A stretch of DNA of 64,000 nucleotides, from the NCBI RefSeq assembly GCF_900090235.1, contig NZ_LT607750.1, forward strand, positions 1,934,501 to 1,998,500, read 5' to 3'. The first letter of the stretch is position 1. Each line of letters begins with the position of its first letter. Both the position numbers and the translations under genes were made by a program. Below are positions 1 through 8,239 of this stretch, piece by piece. Under the pieces are notes generated by a model, which was given only the letters and a program-made list of their open reading frames with translations, made no database searches and had not been told where the DNA came from. Source of the DNA: Micromonospora echinaurantiaca. GTDB taxonomy: Bacteria > Actinomycetota > Actinomycetes > Mycobacteriales > Micromonosporaceae.

Positions 1-2
1 TG

Positions 3-527
3 CTGCTCGCCGGCTGCGGGGTGCCGGTCGAGGACGCTCCCCGCACCGTGCCCGCGCCGCGCGGCCCGTTCCCGTCGGCGGCGAGCGGCGAGGCGACCTC
101 CCCGGCGGGCCGGGTCGCCGAGGTGCTCTGCTTCGTCCGCGACGACCGACTGGTCCCCGTCGAGCGGCGGTTGGACGCCGCCCCGACGGCCGACGCCCAG
201 CTGGCCCACCTGCTCGCCGGCCCGAGCGCCGCCGAACGCGACCGGGGGCTGACCAGCTCGCTGCCCGGCGCGGTCGGCGGGGCCACCGTCCGGGTCGCCG
301 ACACCCGCGCCGAGGTCGAGGTCGACGCGGTCGACGACGAGGCCGGCCGCAGCGACGAGATGCTCGCCTTCGGGCAGCTGGTCTGCACCCTGACCGCCCG
401 CGCCGACGTGGAGACCGTGTCGTTCCTGCGGCGCGGGCAGCCGCTCGGCGTACCGCGGGCGGACGGGTCGCTGTCCCGGCAGCCGCTCAGCGCGGCCGAC
501 TACACCGATCTCATCACGCCGCGCTGA
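3..527 (+). CDS. Lipoprotein with GerMN-type domain (5' end missing)
   Basis: The reading frame is open from the window edge. Its first visible residues, LLAGCG, form a lipobox, so the lipid-modified Cys is about residue 5 here and only the start of the signal peptide is lost. The mature part is about 170 residues. Its core looks like a GerMN domain: an ATADAQLAHLL-like helix, a 'LLAGPS' turn and a 'V.V...RAEVEVDA' strand pair ending in a 'FGQLVCTLTA' helix. This domain also occurs in actinobacterial LpqB-type lipoproteins paired with sensor kinases. It should be anchored to the outer face of the membrane. Partners would lie upstream, outside the window. The family call rests on pattern only. 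Confidence 0.7.
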   Translation: MLAGCGVPVEDAPRTVPAPRGPFPSAASGEATSPAGRVAEVLCFVRDDRLVPVERRLDAAPTADAQLAHLLAGPSAAERDRGLTSSLPGAVGGATVRVADTRAEVEVDAVDDEAGRSDEMLAFGQLVCTLTARADVETVSFLRRGQPLGVPRADGSLSRQPLSAADYTDLITPR

Positions 528-540
528 CCGCGCGGCTCCG

Positions 541-591
541 TCCGCGCGTGGCGCCGGTCCGCGCGTGGCGCCGGTCCGCGCGTGGCGCCGG
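541..591. repeat. Three perfect 17-bp tandem repeats
   Basis: The unit tccgcgcgtggcgccgg occurs three times head to tail, starting 14 bases after the lipoprotein stop codon. It lies between two convergent genes. No coding role is apparent; it may be a slippage-prone array or part of a transcription-end structure. Confidence 0.85.
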
Positions 592-679
592 TCTGCGCGC
601 GGTCGCGGTCCGCGGCGCGGTGTCCCCGGGACCGGCTCCGGCACGCCGGCCGGCGCCCGGGACCGGATTGCGGCGCCGC

Positions 680-1180
680 TCAGCCGGTCAGCCGGCCGTG
701 CACCACCAGAGCCCAACCGAGCAGGGCGAACGCGGCGGTCGAGGCGACCGCGCGGAGGACGTTCCAGCGCACCCAGGCGGTGGTGAACCGGTCCCGCACC
801 GCGGCCAGGTCGGCCACCCGGTCCGGGTCGCCGGCGGCGGCCAACTGGTTGTTCAACGGCACGTTGACCGTCCCGGTGACCACCAGCACCACCAGGTAGA
901 GCAGCAGCGCGGCGACGAGCCACGGCAGGACGGCCCGGTGCGCCGAGCCGAGGTGCAGCACCGCCGTCAGCGCCGTGCAGACCAGGGCGCCGAGGAAGCA
1001 GACCAGGAACCAACCGTTGATGATGGACTCGTTGATCCGCTGCATCGCGAGGACCAGGGTCCGGTCGTCCGTGCGGACCAGGCCGGGCATCACCGCGTAG
1101 GCGAACGCCGCGAACAGCCCGGCCACCAGGCCGGTGGACACCGCGGCGGCGAGCAGGCTGAGCGTACGCAGCACGGTCAT
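680..1180 (-). CDS. DUF1772 family membrane protein
   Basis: A 166-residue protein with four predicted membrane segments (about residues 5-30, 56-78, 84-105 and 140-160). The second half has the NVPLNNQLA stretch followed by an R..W..WN-type region, typical of DUF1772 (anthrone oxygenase-like) proteins. Members range from fungal anthrone oxygenases to many uncharacterised actinobacterial proteins, so the chemistry here is unknown. The start lies 1 base beyond the stop of the NmrA-like gene at 1182-2033, so the two are almost certainly co-transcribed and may serve one small redox function. Confidence 0.75.
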   Translation of the reverse strand: MTVLRTLSLLAAAVSTGLVAGLFAAFAYAVMPGLVRTDDRTLVLAMQRINESIINGWFLVCFLGALVCTALTAVLHLGSAHRAVLPWLVAALLLYLVVLVVTGTVNVPLNNQLAAAGDPDRVADLAAVRDRFTTAWVRWNVLRAVASTAAFALLGWALVVHGRLTG

Positions 1181-1181
1181 C

Positions 1182-2033
1182 TCAGGCCGCCCACACGCCG
1201 GTCGCGGCGGTGGCCCGCGCGTACCCGGTGACGTCCCGGGGCGGTCGGCCCAGGGCCCGCCGCACGCCGTCGGCCAGGCTGGCGTTGCGCCCGTCGAGGA
1301 CCTCGGTGAACAGGTACGTCAGCAGCGCGACCACCTCGGCCGGCGCGCCGGCCCGGCCCAGCGCCGCGGCGTAATCCGGCGCGGGGACCGGGGTGAACCG
1401 GACCGGCCGGCCGGTCGCGGCGGCGATCTCGGCGACCACCTCGGCGAACGTCAGCAACCGGGGGCCGGTCACCTCGTACACCTCGCTGGCGTGCCCGTCC
1501 CCGGTCAGCGCCGCGACGGCGACCTCCGCGACGTCGTCCGCGTCGACGAACGGCTCCGTTACCCCGTCGACCGGCAGCGCCACCTCGCCCCGCCGTACGT
1601 CGTGGACGAACGGGCCCTCGCTGAAGTTCTGCTGGAACCAGCTCGCCCGCACCACCGTCCACCGGCCACCGGCGGCGTCCACCACCTGCCGGACCGCCTG
1701 CTCGGCCTGCTCGGCCTCGGGCTCGCCCCGGCCGGAGAGCAGCACCACCCGGTCCACCCCGCGGGCGACCGCCAGCCGGGTGAACGACTCCACCGCCGCC
1801 ACGGCGCCGGGCACCGCCAGGTCCGGCTGGTACGACAGGTACACCGTGCCGACGCCGTCCAGCGCTGCCGGCCAGGTCGCCCGGTCGGTCCAGTCGAAGG
1901 GGGGCGTGCCGGTCCGGGATCCGCGCCGGACGGGCCGGCCGAGCGCGGTGAGGCGGTCGGCGACGCGGCGGCCGGTCTTGCCGTTGCCGCCGAGCACCAG
2001 CACGGGGTGTTCGTTGATCGTCATGCCCTCCAT
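1182..2033 (-). CDS. NmrA-family NAD(P)-binding protein
   Basis: The protein has an N-terminal Rossmann motif GGNGKTGRRV (about residues 15-24), a short-chain/NmrA-like body, and 'VVRASWFQQNFSEG' plus 'FVDADDVAEVAVAAL', all typical of NmrA/YwnB-type atypical SDRs. The family includes redox sensors and quinone or azo reductases that often lack the catalytic Tyr. The substrate is unknown. A second ATG at 2024 gives 'MTINEHPVLVLGG' and may be the true start. It is the first gene of a two-gene operon with the DUF1772 gene. Confidence 0.8.
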   Translation of the reverse strand: MEGMTINEHPVLVLGGNGKTGRRVADRLTALGRPVRRGSRTGTPPFDWTDRATWPAALDGVGTVYLSYQPDLAVPGAVAAVESFTRLAVARGVDRVVLLSGRGEPEAEQAEQAVRQVVDAAGGRWTVVRASWFQQNFSEGPFVHDVRRGEVALPVDGVTEPFVDADDVAEVAVAALTGDGHASEVYEVTGPRLLTFAEVVAEIAAATGRPVRFTPVPAPDYAAALGRAGAPAEVVALLTYLFTEVLDGRNASLADGVRRALGRPPRDVTGYARATAATGVWAA

Positions 2034-2181
2034 CCAACGCCGTCCGCCGGCCGGGGGCCATGCGCGGGACGCGCGTCCACATGCGCGCGCGTCTCACCGC
2101 CGCCCGCCTTCCGCCGAACACCGCCCACCGGCCGCCGTCCGCCGGTTCTCCGGCCACCGGCCGCGGCCACCGGTCCTCGGG

Positions 2182-3942
2182 TCAGCGGCCGTGGGCCCGG
2201 CCGGCCGGCGGGTCGGCGCTGAACGCGGTCAGGAACCGGTCGCGGAAGGCGTCCATCGGCCAGACCGGCGCCTCGGGCCCCGGCCGCAGCCCGTCCTGCC
2301 AGCCCCAGCCGGCGATCCGGTCGAGCACCGCCGGGTCGGCGGCGACGATGCTGACCGGCACGTCCCGGCTGGCGTCGTCGCCGGTGACCACCGGGGCCGG
2401 CTGGTGGTCGCCGAGGAAGACCAGCACCAGGTCCCGGTCCCCGTACGTCTCCAGATAGGAGATCAACGTGCGCAGCGAGTACTCGACGGCCTTGCGGTAG
2501 CCGACGCGGGGCTGTGACTTCGGGTTGCTGACCGCCGCGTCGTGGTAGACGCTGCCGTCGCCGACGGCGGTCCAGTCGATCACCTTGGGGATCCGGGTCC
2601 AGGGCGAGTGGCTGGAGATCAGCGGGATCTCGGCCATCAGCGGCGGGCGGTCGGCGACGTCGCGCTCCCGGCGCTGGAAGGTGGCCAGGGTGTACTGGTC
2701 GGGCATCGGGGCGTAGCTGAACTTCGGCCCCTGGTAGTCCAGGCCGGCGGCGTCGTAGTACCGGTCGTAGCCGAAGAAGGAGCCCTCCGGCCAGGGCTGG
2801 GTGGCGGCGGGCATCACCCCGACGGTGTCCCAACCGGCCCGCCGAAAGGCGCCGCCGAGGGTGAGCCGGTCGCTGGCCAGCAGGCTGCGATGGCGCTGCT
2901 CGTTGTCGATCCACAGCCCGGACAGCAGGGTGTCGTGGGCCAGCCAGCTGCCACCCCCGGTGGTGGGCGAGGTGAGGAAGCCGCTGCGGGCGCCGAACCC
3001 GGCCGCCCGCAGCCGCTCGGTGCCGGCGTCCAGCACCTCGCCGACCCGCGCGAACTCCGGGTCCTCGACCGCGTCCCGGCCGTAGCTCTCCACAAAGGCG
3101 ACGATCACGTCCTTGCCGCGCAGCGCGGTCAGCAACTCCGCACCCGGGGTGTGCCGGAACGGGTCGGCGCCCACCTGTGCGGTGAACGCCTCCCGGTCAC
3201 GCAGCCGCGCCTGCGCCTGCCGGGCGTGGTCGCGCACCAGCGCGGTGGCGGCGGTGTCGGCGACCGGCACACCGGGCGCGACCCGGATGCCGGCGGCCGC
3301 GGCGGCCACCCAGAGCACCACCAGCGCGGCGACCACCCGCCGCGCCCCGACCCCGTGCCGGCCGGCCAGCCCGGCCAGCCGCAGCACCGCCGCGGCGAGG
3401 GCCAGCACCAGCACCACGACCAGCACCAGCACGCCGACGACGGCGCCGGTGCCACCGGCTCGGCCGAACGAGTCGGTGAGGAAACCGACCGCGTCGTCGA
3501 GCAGCGCCCAGTCGAGGACCAGGTCGAACGGCCGGCCGAGTGCCGAGCGGAAACCCAGGTCGGCGAGTTTCAGCACGGTCAGCAGGGCGAGCAGCGTCCC
3601 GGTCGCGGCGGCCACCAGCCGGCGTGCCCGGCCCGGCAGGGCGAGCAGCAGGGCGGCCACCAGCAGACCCTCCAGCGGAATGCGCAGGAAGGCGGCGGGG
3701 GTGAGCTGCCCGGGTCGGCTCGGCACGGTGAGCGCGACCAGCACCAGCGCGCCGGCGAGCACGGTGGTCACCCGGGCCGCCACGGCCCGGGCCCGCCGGC
3801 GGTCAGGTCCGGCGGGGGTACGCGTCGGGTCCGCCTCCGCTGTGCGGTGCTCGGACCCGGCGTCCGGGAGGGAGTGTCGCGGTGCGGCGACCCGACCGTC
3901 GGATGCGGTCGACTGTGGACGGGGTGGGGTCTGGATCGACAT
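2182..3942 (-). CDS. Membrane-anchored sulfatase/phosphoglycerol-transferase-like protein
   Basis: About 586 residues when started at the ATG at 3942, which has a GGGAG ribosome site. The frame extends to 4014, but that would overlap the upstream gene. The N-terminal half has about four or five membrane helices, with hydrophobic runs rich in VLVLVVVLVLALAAAV. The C-terminal half is an alkaline-phosphatase-fold sulfatase domain: 'DVIVAFVESYGRDAV', 'SPTTGGGSWLAHDTLLSG' with a candidate metal-bound Thr/Ser nucleophile, and 'VLVFLGDHQPAP' with the metal-binding D-H pair. The layout resembles LTA-synthase-like enzymes. It lies 13 bases after a CDP-alcohol phosphatidyltransferase gene, suggesting work on a membrane lipid or glycolipid head group. 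Confidence 0.75.
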   Translation of the reverse strand: MSIQTPPRPQSTASDGRVAAPRHSLPDAGSEHRTAEADPTRTPAGPDRRRARAVAARVTTVLAGALVLVALTVPSRPGQLTPAAFLRIPLEGLLVAALLLALPGRARRLVAAATGTLLALLTVLKLADLGFRSALGRPFDLVLDWALLDDAVGFLTDSFGRAGGTGAVVGVLVLVVVLVLALAAAVLRLAGLAGRHGVGARRVVAALVVLWVAAAAAGIRVAPGVPVADTAATALVRDHARQAQARLRDREAFTAQVGADPFRHTPGAELLTALRGKDVIVAFVESYGRDAVEDPEFARVGEVLDAGTERLRAAGFGARSGFLTSPTTGGGSWLAHDTLLSGLWIDNEQRHRSLLASDRLTLGGAFRRAGWDTVGVMPAATQPWPEGSFFGYDRYYDAAGLDYQGPKFSYAPMPDQYTLATFQRRERDVADRPPLMAEIPLISSHSPWTRIPKVIDWTAVGDGSVYHDAAVSNPKSQPRVGYRKAVEYSLRTLISYLETYGDRDLVLVFLGDHQPAPVVTGDDASRDVPVSIVAADPAVLDRIAGWGWQDGLRPGPEAPVWPMDAFRDRFLTAFSADPPAGRAHGR

Positions 3943-3955
3943 CACGGCTCCCGGG

Positions 3956-4798
3956 TCAGCGCAGCGACAGCACGGGTGGGGCGACCGGCAGGTCCCGGGC
4001 GCCGGCCGGCTCACCGGTTCCGCTCGGCTGCCGGCGGACCGGCAGCGTCACCCGGCGGGCGGGCAGCGCCGGCGCGGGCGCGGCGCGGCCGACCCGTGGC
4101 CGGGCCGGGCCGGCCCGGTGCCGCCACAGCCAGCCGACGTCGTGGCCGAAGGACTCCACCAGCAGCGCCAGCGCCACCACCAGCACCAGCACGGTCAGCG
4201 TCCGGGGCAGCGCCGCGGACGCGGCGACCAGCAGCAGCACTCCCTGCACGGCGGCGACCACCTTGCGCCAGTAGCGGGCCGGCAGTTGCCCGCGCAGCCA
4301 GGGCAGCGCCCGGGCCGCCGCGACGAAGGCGTACCGCATCGCGCCGATCGCGAGCACCCAACCGCCCACCGACGGCGCCACGTACAGGCTGAGCACCAGG
4401 ATCAGGAACGCGTCGACCTCCATGTCGAAGCGGGCGCCGAACGCGCTCGCCGTGCCGGTGCGCCGGGCGACCCGACCGTCCACCGCGTCCAGCAGCAGCG
4501 CGACAGCGGTCAGCACGATCAGCACCCCGACCGGCGCGGGCCGGTGAGCGGAGTCGGCCACCAGCGCGGTCACGCCGCCCACCAGCACCGCCCGGGTCAG
4601 CGTCACCCGGTCCGCCGGGCCCAGCCCGGCCGCCGCGCAGCGGTGCAGGCCACGATTCAGCACGGCGTGACCGACCGCCGCGTACGCGAGCCCGGCGAGC
4701 CAACCCGCCCCGCCGAGTCCGACAGTTCCGGCGAGGCCGGCGAGCAGGACAATCTGGAAGATCAGCCCGATCACCGGACCAGTTCGAACCGTGGGCAC
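3956..4798 (-). CDS. CDP-alcohol phosphatidyltransferase family protein
   Basis: A 280-residue integral membrane protein with about seven hydrophobic segments. It carries the full class motif D-x2-D-G-x2-A-R-x8-G-x3-D-x3-D, starting at DAVDGRVARR, which binds CDP-alcohol and two metal ions. Such enzymes transfer a phosphatidyl or phospho-alcohol group to an alcohol and release CMP. The acceptor cannot be read from sequence. The GTG start at 4798 has a GGAGG site 5-6 bases away. It is the first gene of a leftward pair with the sulfatase-like gene and is divergent from the dehydrogenase/pterin gene set at 4879. Confidence 0.85.
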   Translation of the reverse strand: MPTVRTGPVIGLIFQIVLLAGLAGTVGLGGAGWLAGLAYAAVGHAVLNRGLHRCAAAGLGPADRVTLTRAVLVGGVTALVADSAHRPAPVGVLIVLTAVALLLDAVDGRVARRTGTASAFGARFDMEVDAFLILVLSLYVAPSVGGWVLAIGAMRYAFVAAARALPWLRGQLPARYWRKVVAAVQGVLLLVAASAALPRTLTVLVLVVALALLVESFGHDVGWLWRHRAGPARPRVGRAAPAPALPARRVTLPVRRQPSGTGEPAGARDLPVAPPVLSLR

Positions 4799-4878
4799 CG
4801 TGCCTCCGTGTCTATGATCGACAACCCCCTGCCGGGGTACACGGAAAATCCGGCCGTTCGGTTCGGTCGGGTGAGGAG

Positions 4879-5865
4879 ATGCCGGTGACCCGCGAGGCCC
4901 ACGCCTTCTGGCTCCGCGCGCCGGGCCAGGGCGAGATCCGCCCGGTCCGGCTGCCCGCGCCCGGCTCCGACGAGGTCCTGGTCCGCACCCGCTTCTCCGG
5001 GGTCAGCCGCGGCACCGAGACGCTCGTCTTCGCCGGCCGGGTGCCGGCCAGCCAGTACGCCGCCATGCGCGCCCCGTTCCAGGAGGGCGACTTCCCGGCC
5101 CCGGTGAAATACGGCTACCTCAACGTCGGCGAGGTCGAGCAGGGCCCCGACGACCTGCGCGGGCGGACCGTGTTCTGCCTCCACCCGCACCAGACCGCGT
5201 ACGTCGTACCGGCCAGCGCGGTGGTGCCGGTGCCGGACGCGGTGCCGCCCGCCCGGGCGGTGCTGGCCGGCACCGTGGAGACCGCTGTCAACGCGCTGTG
5301 GGACGCCCCGCCGCTGGTCGGCGACCGGGTCAGCGTGGTCGGTGGGGGAATGGTCGGCTGCAGCGTGGCCGCCCTGCTCGCCCGGTTCCCCGGCATCCGG
5401 GTGGAGTTGGTCGACGTCGACCCGGCCCGCGCCGGGGTGGCGGCGGCGCTGGGCGTGGAGTTCGCCACCCCCGAGCAGGCGACCGGCGGCCGGGACCTCG
5501 TGGTGCACGCCAGCGCCACCGGCGCCGGCCTGCAACGCGCGCTGGACCTGCTCGCCCCGGAGGGCACCGTGGTCGAGCTCAGCTGGTACGGCGACCGCCC
5601 GGTGCAGGTGGCGCTGGGCGGGAACTTCCACTCCGGTCGGCTGACCATCCGCGGCAGCCAGGTGGGCGCGGTCGCGCCGGCTCGGCGGGCCAGCCGCGGC
5701 TACGCCGACCGGCTCGCGCTCGCCCTGGAACTGCTCGCCGACCCCGCGTTCGACGCGCTGATCACCGGCGGGTCGCCGTTCGCGGAGCTGCCCGACGTGC
5801 TGCCCCGACTGACCACGGGCAGCCTGCCCGCCCTGTGCCACCTCATCAGCTACGACGGGAAGTGA
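4879..5865 (+). CDS. Medium-chain zinc-type dehydrogenase
   Basis: A 328-residue MDR protein. The N-terminal GroES-like domain (about 1-130) contains 'FSGVSRGTET'. The Rossmann domain has 'VSVVGGGMVGCSVAALL' (about 155-170) and an acidic 'VDVDP' that suggests NAD. It lacks the usual four-Cys structural zinc loop and most of the catalytic zinc signature, which is common in this zinc-binding-dehydrogenase subgroup. The ATG follows gaggag closely. It starts a rightward operon: the pterin-synthase-like gene begins 3 bases after its stop. Confidence 0.8.
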   Translation: MPVTREAHAFWLRAPGQGEIRPVRLPAPGSDEVLVRTRFSGVSRGTETLVFAGRVPASQYAAMRAPFQEGDFPAPVKYGYLNVGEVEQGPDDLRGRTVFCLHPHQTAYVVPASAVVPVPDAVPPARAVLAGTVETAVNALWDAPPLVGDRVSVVGGGMVGCSVAALLARFPGIRVELVDVDPARAGVAAALGVEFATPEQATGGRDLVVHASATGAGLQRALDLLAPEGTVVELSWYGDRPVQVALGGNFHSGRLTIRGSQVGAVAPARRASRGYADRLALALELLADPAFDALITGGSPFAELPDVLPRLTTGSLPALCHLISYDGK

Positions 5866-5868
5866 TCA

Positions 5869-6267
5869 GTGTTCAGCGTGACCGTCCGGGACCACATGAT
5901 GATCGCCCACAGTTTCCGGGGGGAGGTCTTCGGCCCCGCCCAGCGGCTGCACGGGGCGACCTTCGTGGTCGACGCCACCTTCCGCCGGGCGGACCTGGAC
6001 GCCGACGGCATCGTGGTCGACATCGGCCTGGCCACCGAGCAGCTCAAGGCCGTCCTCGCCGAGCTGACCTACCGCAACCTCGACGACGAGCCGGCGTTCG
6101 CCGGCGTGAACACCACCACCGAGGTGCTGGCCCGGACCGTCGCCGACCGGCTCGCCGACCGGGTGCGCGCCGGGGACCTGGGCCCCGGCGCGCGCGGCCT
6201 GGCCGGCATCACCGTCACCCTGCACGAGTCGCACATCGCCTGGGCCAGCTACGAACGGTCGCTGTGA
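5869..6267 (+). CDS. 6-pyruvoyl-tetrahydropterin / 6-carboxytetrahydropterin synthase-like protein
   Basis: A 132-residue T-fold protein (about the usual 120-140) with a GTG start. '[22 protein letters not shown]' holds the first zinc His and the H-G-x-x-F segment, and '[14 protein letters not shown]' near the end matches the 'E' motif. The usual second 'HGHxY' pair is degenerate (LHGATF), so metal binding and substrate may differ from QueD. The family acts on dihydroneopterin triphosphate. A GTP cyclohydrolase II gene lies 3 kb downstream in the same gene set, but no queuosine genes (queC/E/F) are present. Confidence 0.75.
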   Translation: MFSVTVRDHMMIAHSFRGEVFGPAQRLHGATFVVDATFRRADLDADGIVVDIGLATEQLKAVLAELTYRNLDDEPAFAGVNTTTEVLARTVADRLADRVRAGDLGPGARGLAGITVTLHESHIAWASYERSL

Positions 6268-6312
6268 GCGCGAGGAGTGAGCTTGCGAGCCCCGCAGTCG
6301 CGAACGGAAGGG
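6265..6312. repeat. Intergenic repeated element, copy 1
   Basis: The element begins on the stop codon of the preceding gene as tgagcgcgaggagtg and ends with tcgcgaacggaaggg, with a variable middle of about 18 bases. A second copy with the same two ends, also starting on a stop codon, lies at 34015-34066. Both sit just upstream of a start codon. Confidence 0.65.
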
Positions 6313-6319
6313 GGCGCTG

Positions 6320-7357
6320 ATGGATGTGGTGCACGTCGTGCTGCCGAACGACATCGACGACCCGGCCCGGCCGAGCGGCGGTAACCACTACGACCGGCGG
6401 CTCTGCCAGGGGCTCGCCGCCGCGGGTTGGTCGGTGCGGGAGCACGCAGTGCCCGGCGGGTGGCCAGACCCGACGCCGCCGGAGCGGACCGGACTGGCCG
6501 ACCGGTTGGCCGCGCTGCCCGACGGGGCGCTGGTGCTCGTCGACGGCCTGATCGCCTCGGCGGTGCCGGAGGTGCTGACGCCGCAGGCCCGCCGGCTGCG
6601 CCTGGTGGTGCTGGTGCACCTGCCGCTCGGCGGGGACGCGGAGGCCGCCGCGCTGGCGGCGGCGACAGCGGTGGTCACCACCAGCGAGTGGACCCGCAGC
6701 CGGCTGCTGGCCGCGTACCCGTTGCCGGCCGATCGGGTGCACGTCGCCCCGCCGGGGGTGGACCCGGCGCCGCTGGCGCCCGGCACCGCGGCCGGCGCCG
6801 AGCTGCTCTGCGTCGCCGCGGTCACCCCGCACAAGGGACACGACGTGCTGGTGGACGCCCTGGCCGGGGTCACCGACATCCCCTGGACCTGTGTCTGCGC
6901 CGGGCCGCTGCACCGGGACCCGGACTTCGTCGCCGGGCTGCGGCGCCGGCTCGCCGCGCGCCGGCTCGCCGACCGGGTGCGGCTGGTCGGCCCGCTGGCC
7001 GGGGAGCGGCTCGCCGCCAGCTACGCCGGCGCCGACCTGCTGGTGCTCGCCTCGCGCGGCGAGACGTACGGCATGGTGGTCACCGAGGCGCTGGCCCGCG
7101 GGATTCCGGTGCTGGGCACGGCGGCCGGCGGGCTGCCGGAGGCGCTCGGTCGGGCGCCGGACGGCACCCCGCCGGGGCTGCTGGTGCCCCCCGACGACCC
7201 GGCGGCGCTGGCCGGCAGCCTGCGCCGGTGGCTCGACGACCCGCCGCTGCGCGACCGGCTGCGCGCGGCGGCCCGCGCCCGGCGGGACACCCTGGACGAC
7301 TGGACGCTCACCGCGACGCTCACCGGCAAGGTGCTGAAGGAGGCGATGCCGGCATGA
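6320..7357 (+). CDS. Glycosyltransferase family 4-like
   Basis: A 345-residue GT-B protein. The N-terminal part starts 'MDVVHVVLPNDIDDPARPSGGNHYDRRL', a GT4-type acceptor domain with a G-G-N loop. The C-terminal half has 'AAVTPHKGHDVLVDAL', 'VRLVGPLAGERLAASYAGADLLVLAS' and the E-x7-E donor motif 'ETYGMVVTEALARGIPVLGT'. It should use a nucleotide sugar to glycosylate a lipid or small molecule on the cytoplasmic side. The ATG at 6320 follows an 'aaggggg' site just after the repeated element. Its stop overlaps the start of the methyltransferase gene (ATGA). Confidence 0.88.
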   Translation: MDVVHVVLPNDIDDPARPSGGNHYDRRLCQGLAAAGWSVREHAVPGGWPDPTPPERTGLADRLAALPDGALVLVDGLIASAVPEVLTPQARRLRLVVLVHLPLGGDAEAAALAAATAVVTTSEWTRSRLLAAYPLPADRVHVAPPGVDPAPLAPGTAAGAELLCVAAVTPHKGHDVLVDALAGVTDIPWTCVCAGPLHRDPDFVAGLRRRLAARRLADRVRLVGPLAGERLAASYAGADLLVLASRGETYGMVVTEALARGIPVLGTAAGGLPEALGRAPDGTPPGLLVPPDDPAALAGSLRRWLDDPPLRDRLRAAARARRDTLDDWTLTATLTGKVLKEAMPA

Positions 7358-8181
7358 CGGTTTCCCTGCCACCGGACTTCGCGCGCTGGCTCGCCCTGCG
7401 CGAGCCCGCCGACGCCGCGGCCCGCGCCGCGGACCTGGTGGACCGGGTCCGCGGCCGGCTGGCCGGCGGCGGCCCGCTGGTGGTCCACGACCTCGGTGCG
7501 GGCACCGGTTCGTTGGGCCGGTGGCTGGCTCCGCGCCTGCCCGGCCCGCAGCACTGGGTGCTGCACGACGGCGACCCGGACCTGCTGCGCCGGGCCGACG
7601 CCGGGATGGCCGGCGTGGTCGCCGCCGACGGCGCGCCGGTCACGGTCGCCACCCGGCACGGCGACCTGACCCGGCTCACCGCCGCCGACCTCGCCGGCAC
7701 CTCGCTGGTGGTCGCCTCCGCGCTGCTCGACATGCTCACCGCCGACGAGGTCGACCGGCTGGTCGGGGCGTGCGCCGGCGTGGGCTGCCCGGTGCTGTTC
7801 ATGATCTCGGTGACCGGGCGGGTGGAGCTGACCCCGGCCGACCCGCTGGACGGCGAGGTCGCGGCGGCGTTCAACGACCACCAGCGCCGCACGGTGGCCG
7901 GCCGCGCGCTGCTCGGCCCGGACGCGGTGGAGGCGACCGTCGCCGCGTTCGCCCGCCGCGGGGTCGGTGTCGACGTGCGGCCCAGCCCCTGGCGGCTCGG
8001 CGCGGACCAGGCCGAGCTGGCGGCCGAGTGGTTCACCGGCTGGCTGGACGCGGCCTGCGAGCAGCGGCCGGAGCTGGCCGGCCCGGCCGAGGCGTACCGG
8101 CGGCGCCGGTTGGCCGACGCGGCGGCCGGCCGGCTCGGCGTCGTGGTCCGGCACAGCGACCTGCTGGCCGCCGGTGATTGA
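7354..8181 (+). CDS. Class I SAM-dependent methyltransferase
   Basis: About 275 residues, starting at the ATG of an ATGA overlap with the glycosyltransferase gene. Motif I reads 'VVHDLGAGTGSLGRWLAPRL' (about residues 42-60), followed by an acidic loop 'LHDGDPDLL' for SAM ribose binding and 'VVASALLDMLTADEVDRLV' as motif IV. The substrate is unknown. Translational coupling to the glycosyltransferase suggests that it methylates the same glycosylated product. Confidence 0.8.
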   Translation: MTVSLPPDFARWLALREPADAAARAADLVDRVRGRLAGGGPLVVHDLGAGTGSLGRWLAPRLPGPQHWVLHDGDPDLLRRADAGMAGVVAADGAPVTVATRHGDLTRLTAADLAGTSLVVASALLDMLTADEVDRLVGACAGVGCPVLFMISVTGRVELTPADPLDGEVAAAFNDHQRRTVAGRALLGPDAVEATVAAFARRGVGVDVRPSPWRLGADQAELAAEWFTGWLDAACEQRPELAGPAEAYRRRRLADAAAGRLGVVVRHSDLLAAGD

Positions 8182-8239
8182 ACCGCCCGGCCCGCCGGCA
8201 CGTGCCTACCAACAGGGAGATCATGCGGGGAGGGCTCGG

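Noticed and set aside
548..1231. Plus-strand frame over the DUF1772 gene
   Set aside because: Its translation is low-complexity Arg/Gly/Gln/His, and the minus strand encodes a clean membrane protein.
4799..4878. TATGAT at 4813-4818 as a -10 box for the dehydrogenase gene
   Set aside because: No matching -35 box at suitable spacing; the TTCGAA at 4783 is too far away. Not reported as a feature.
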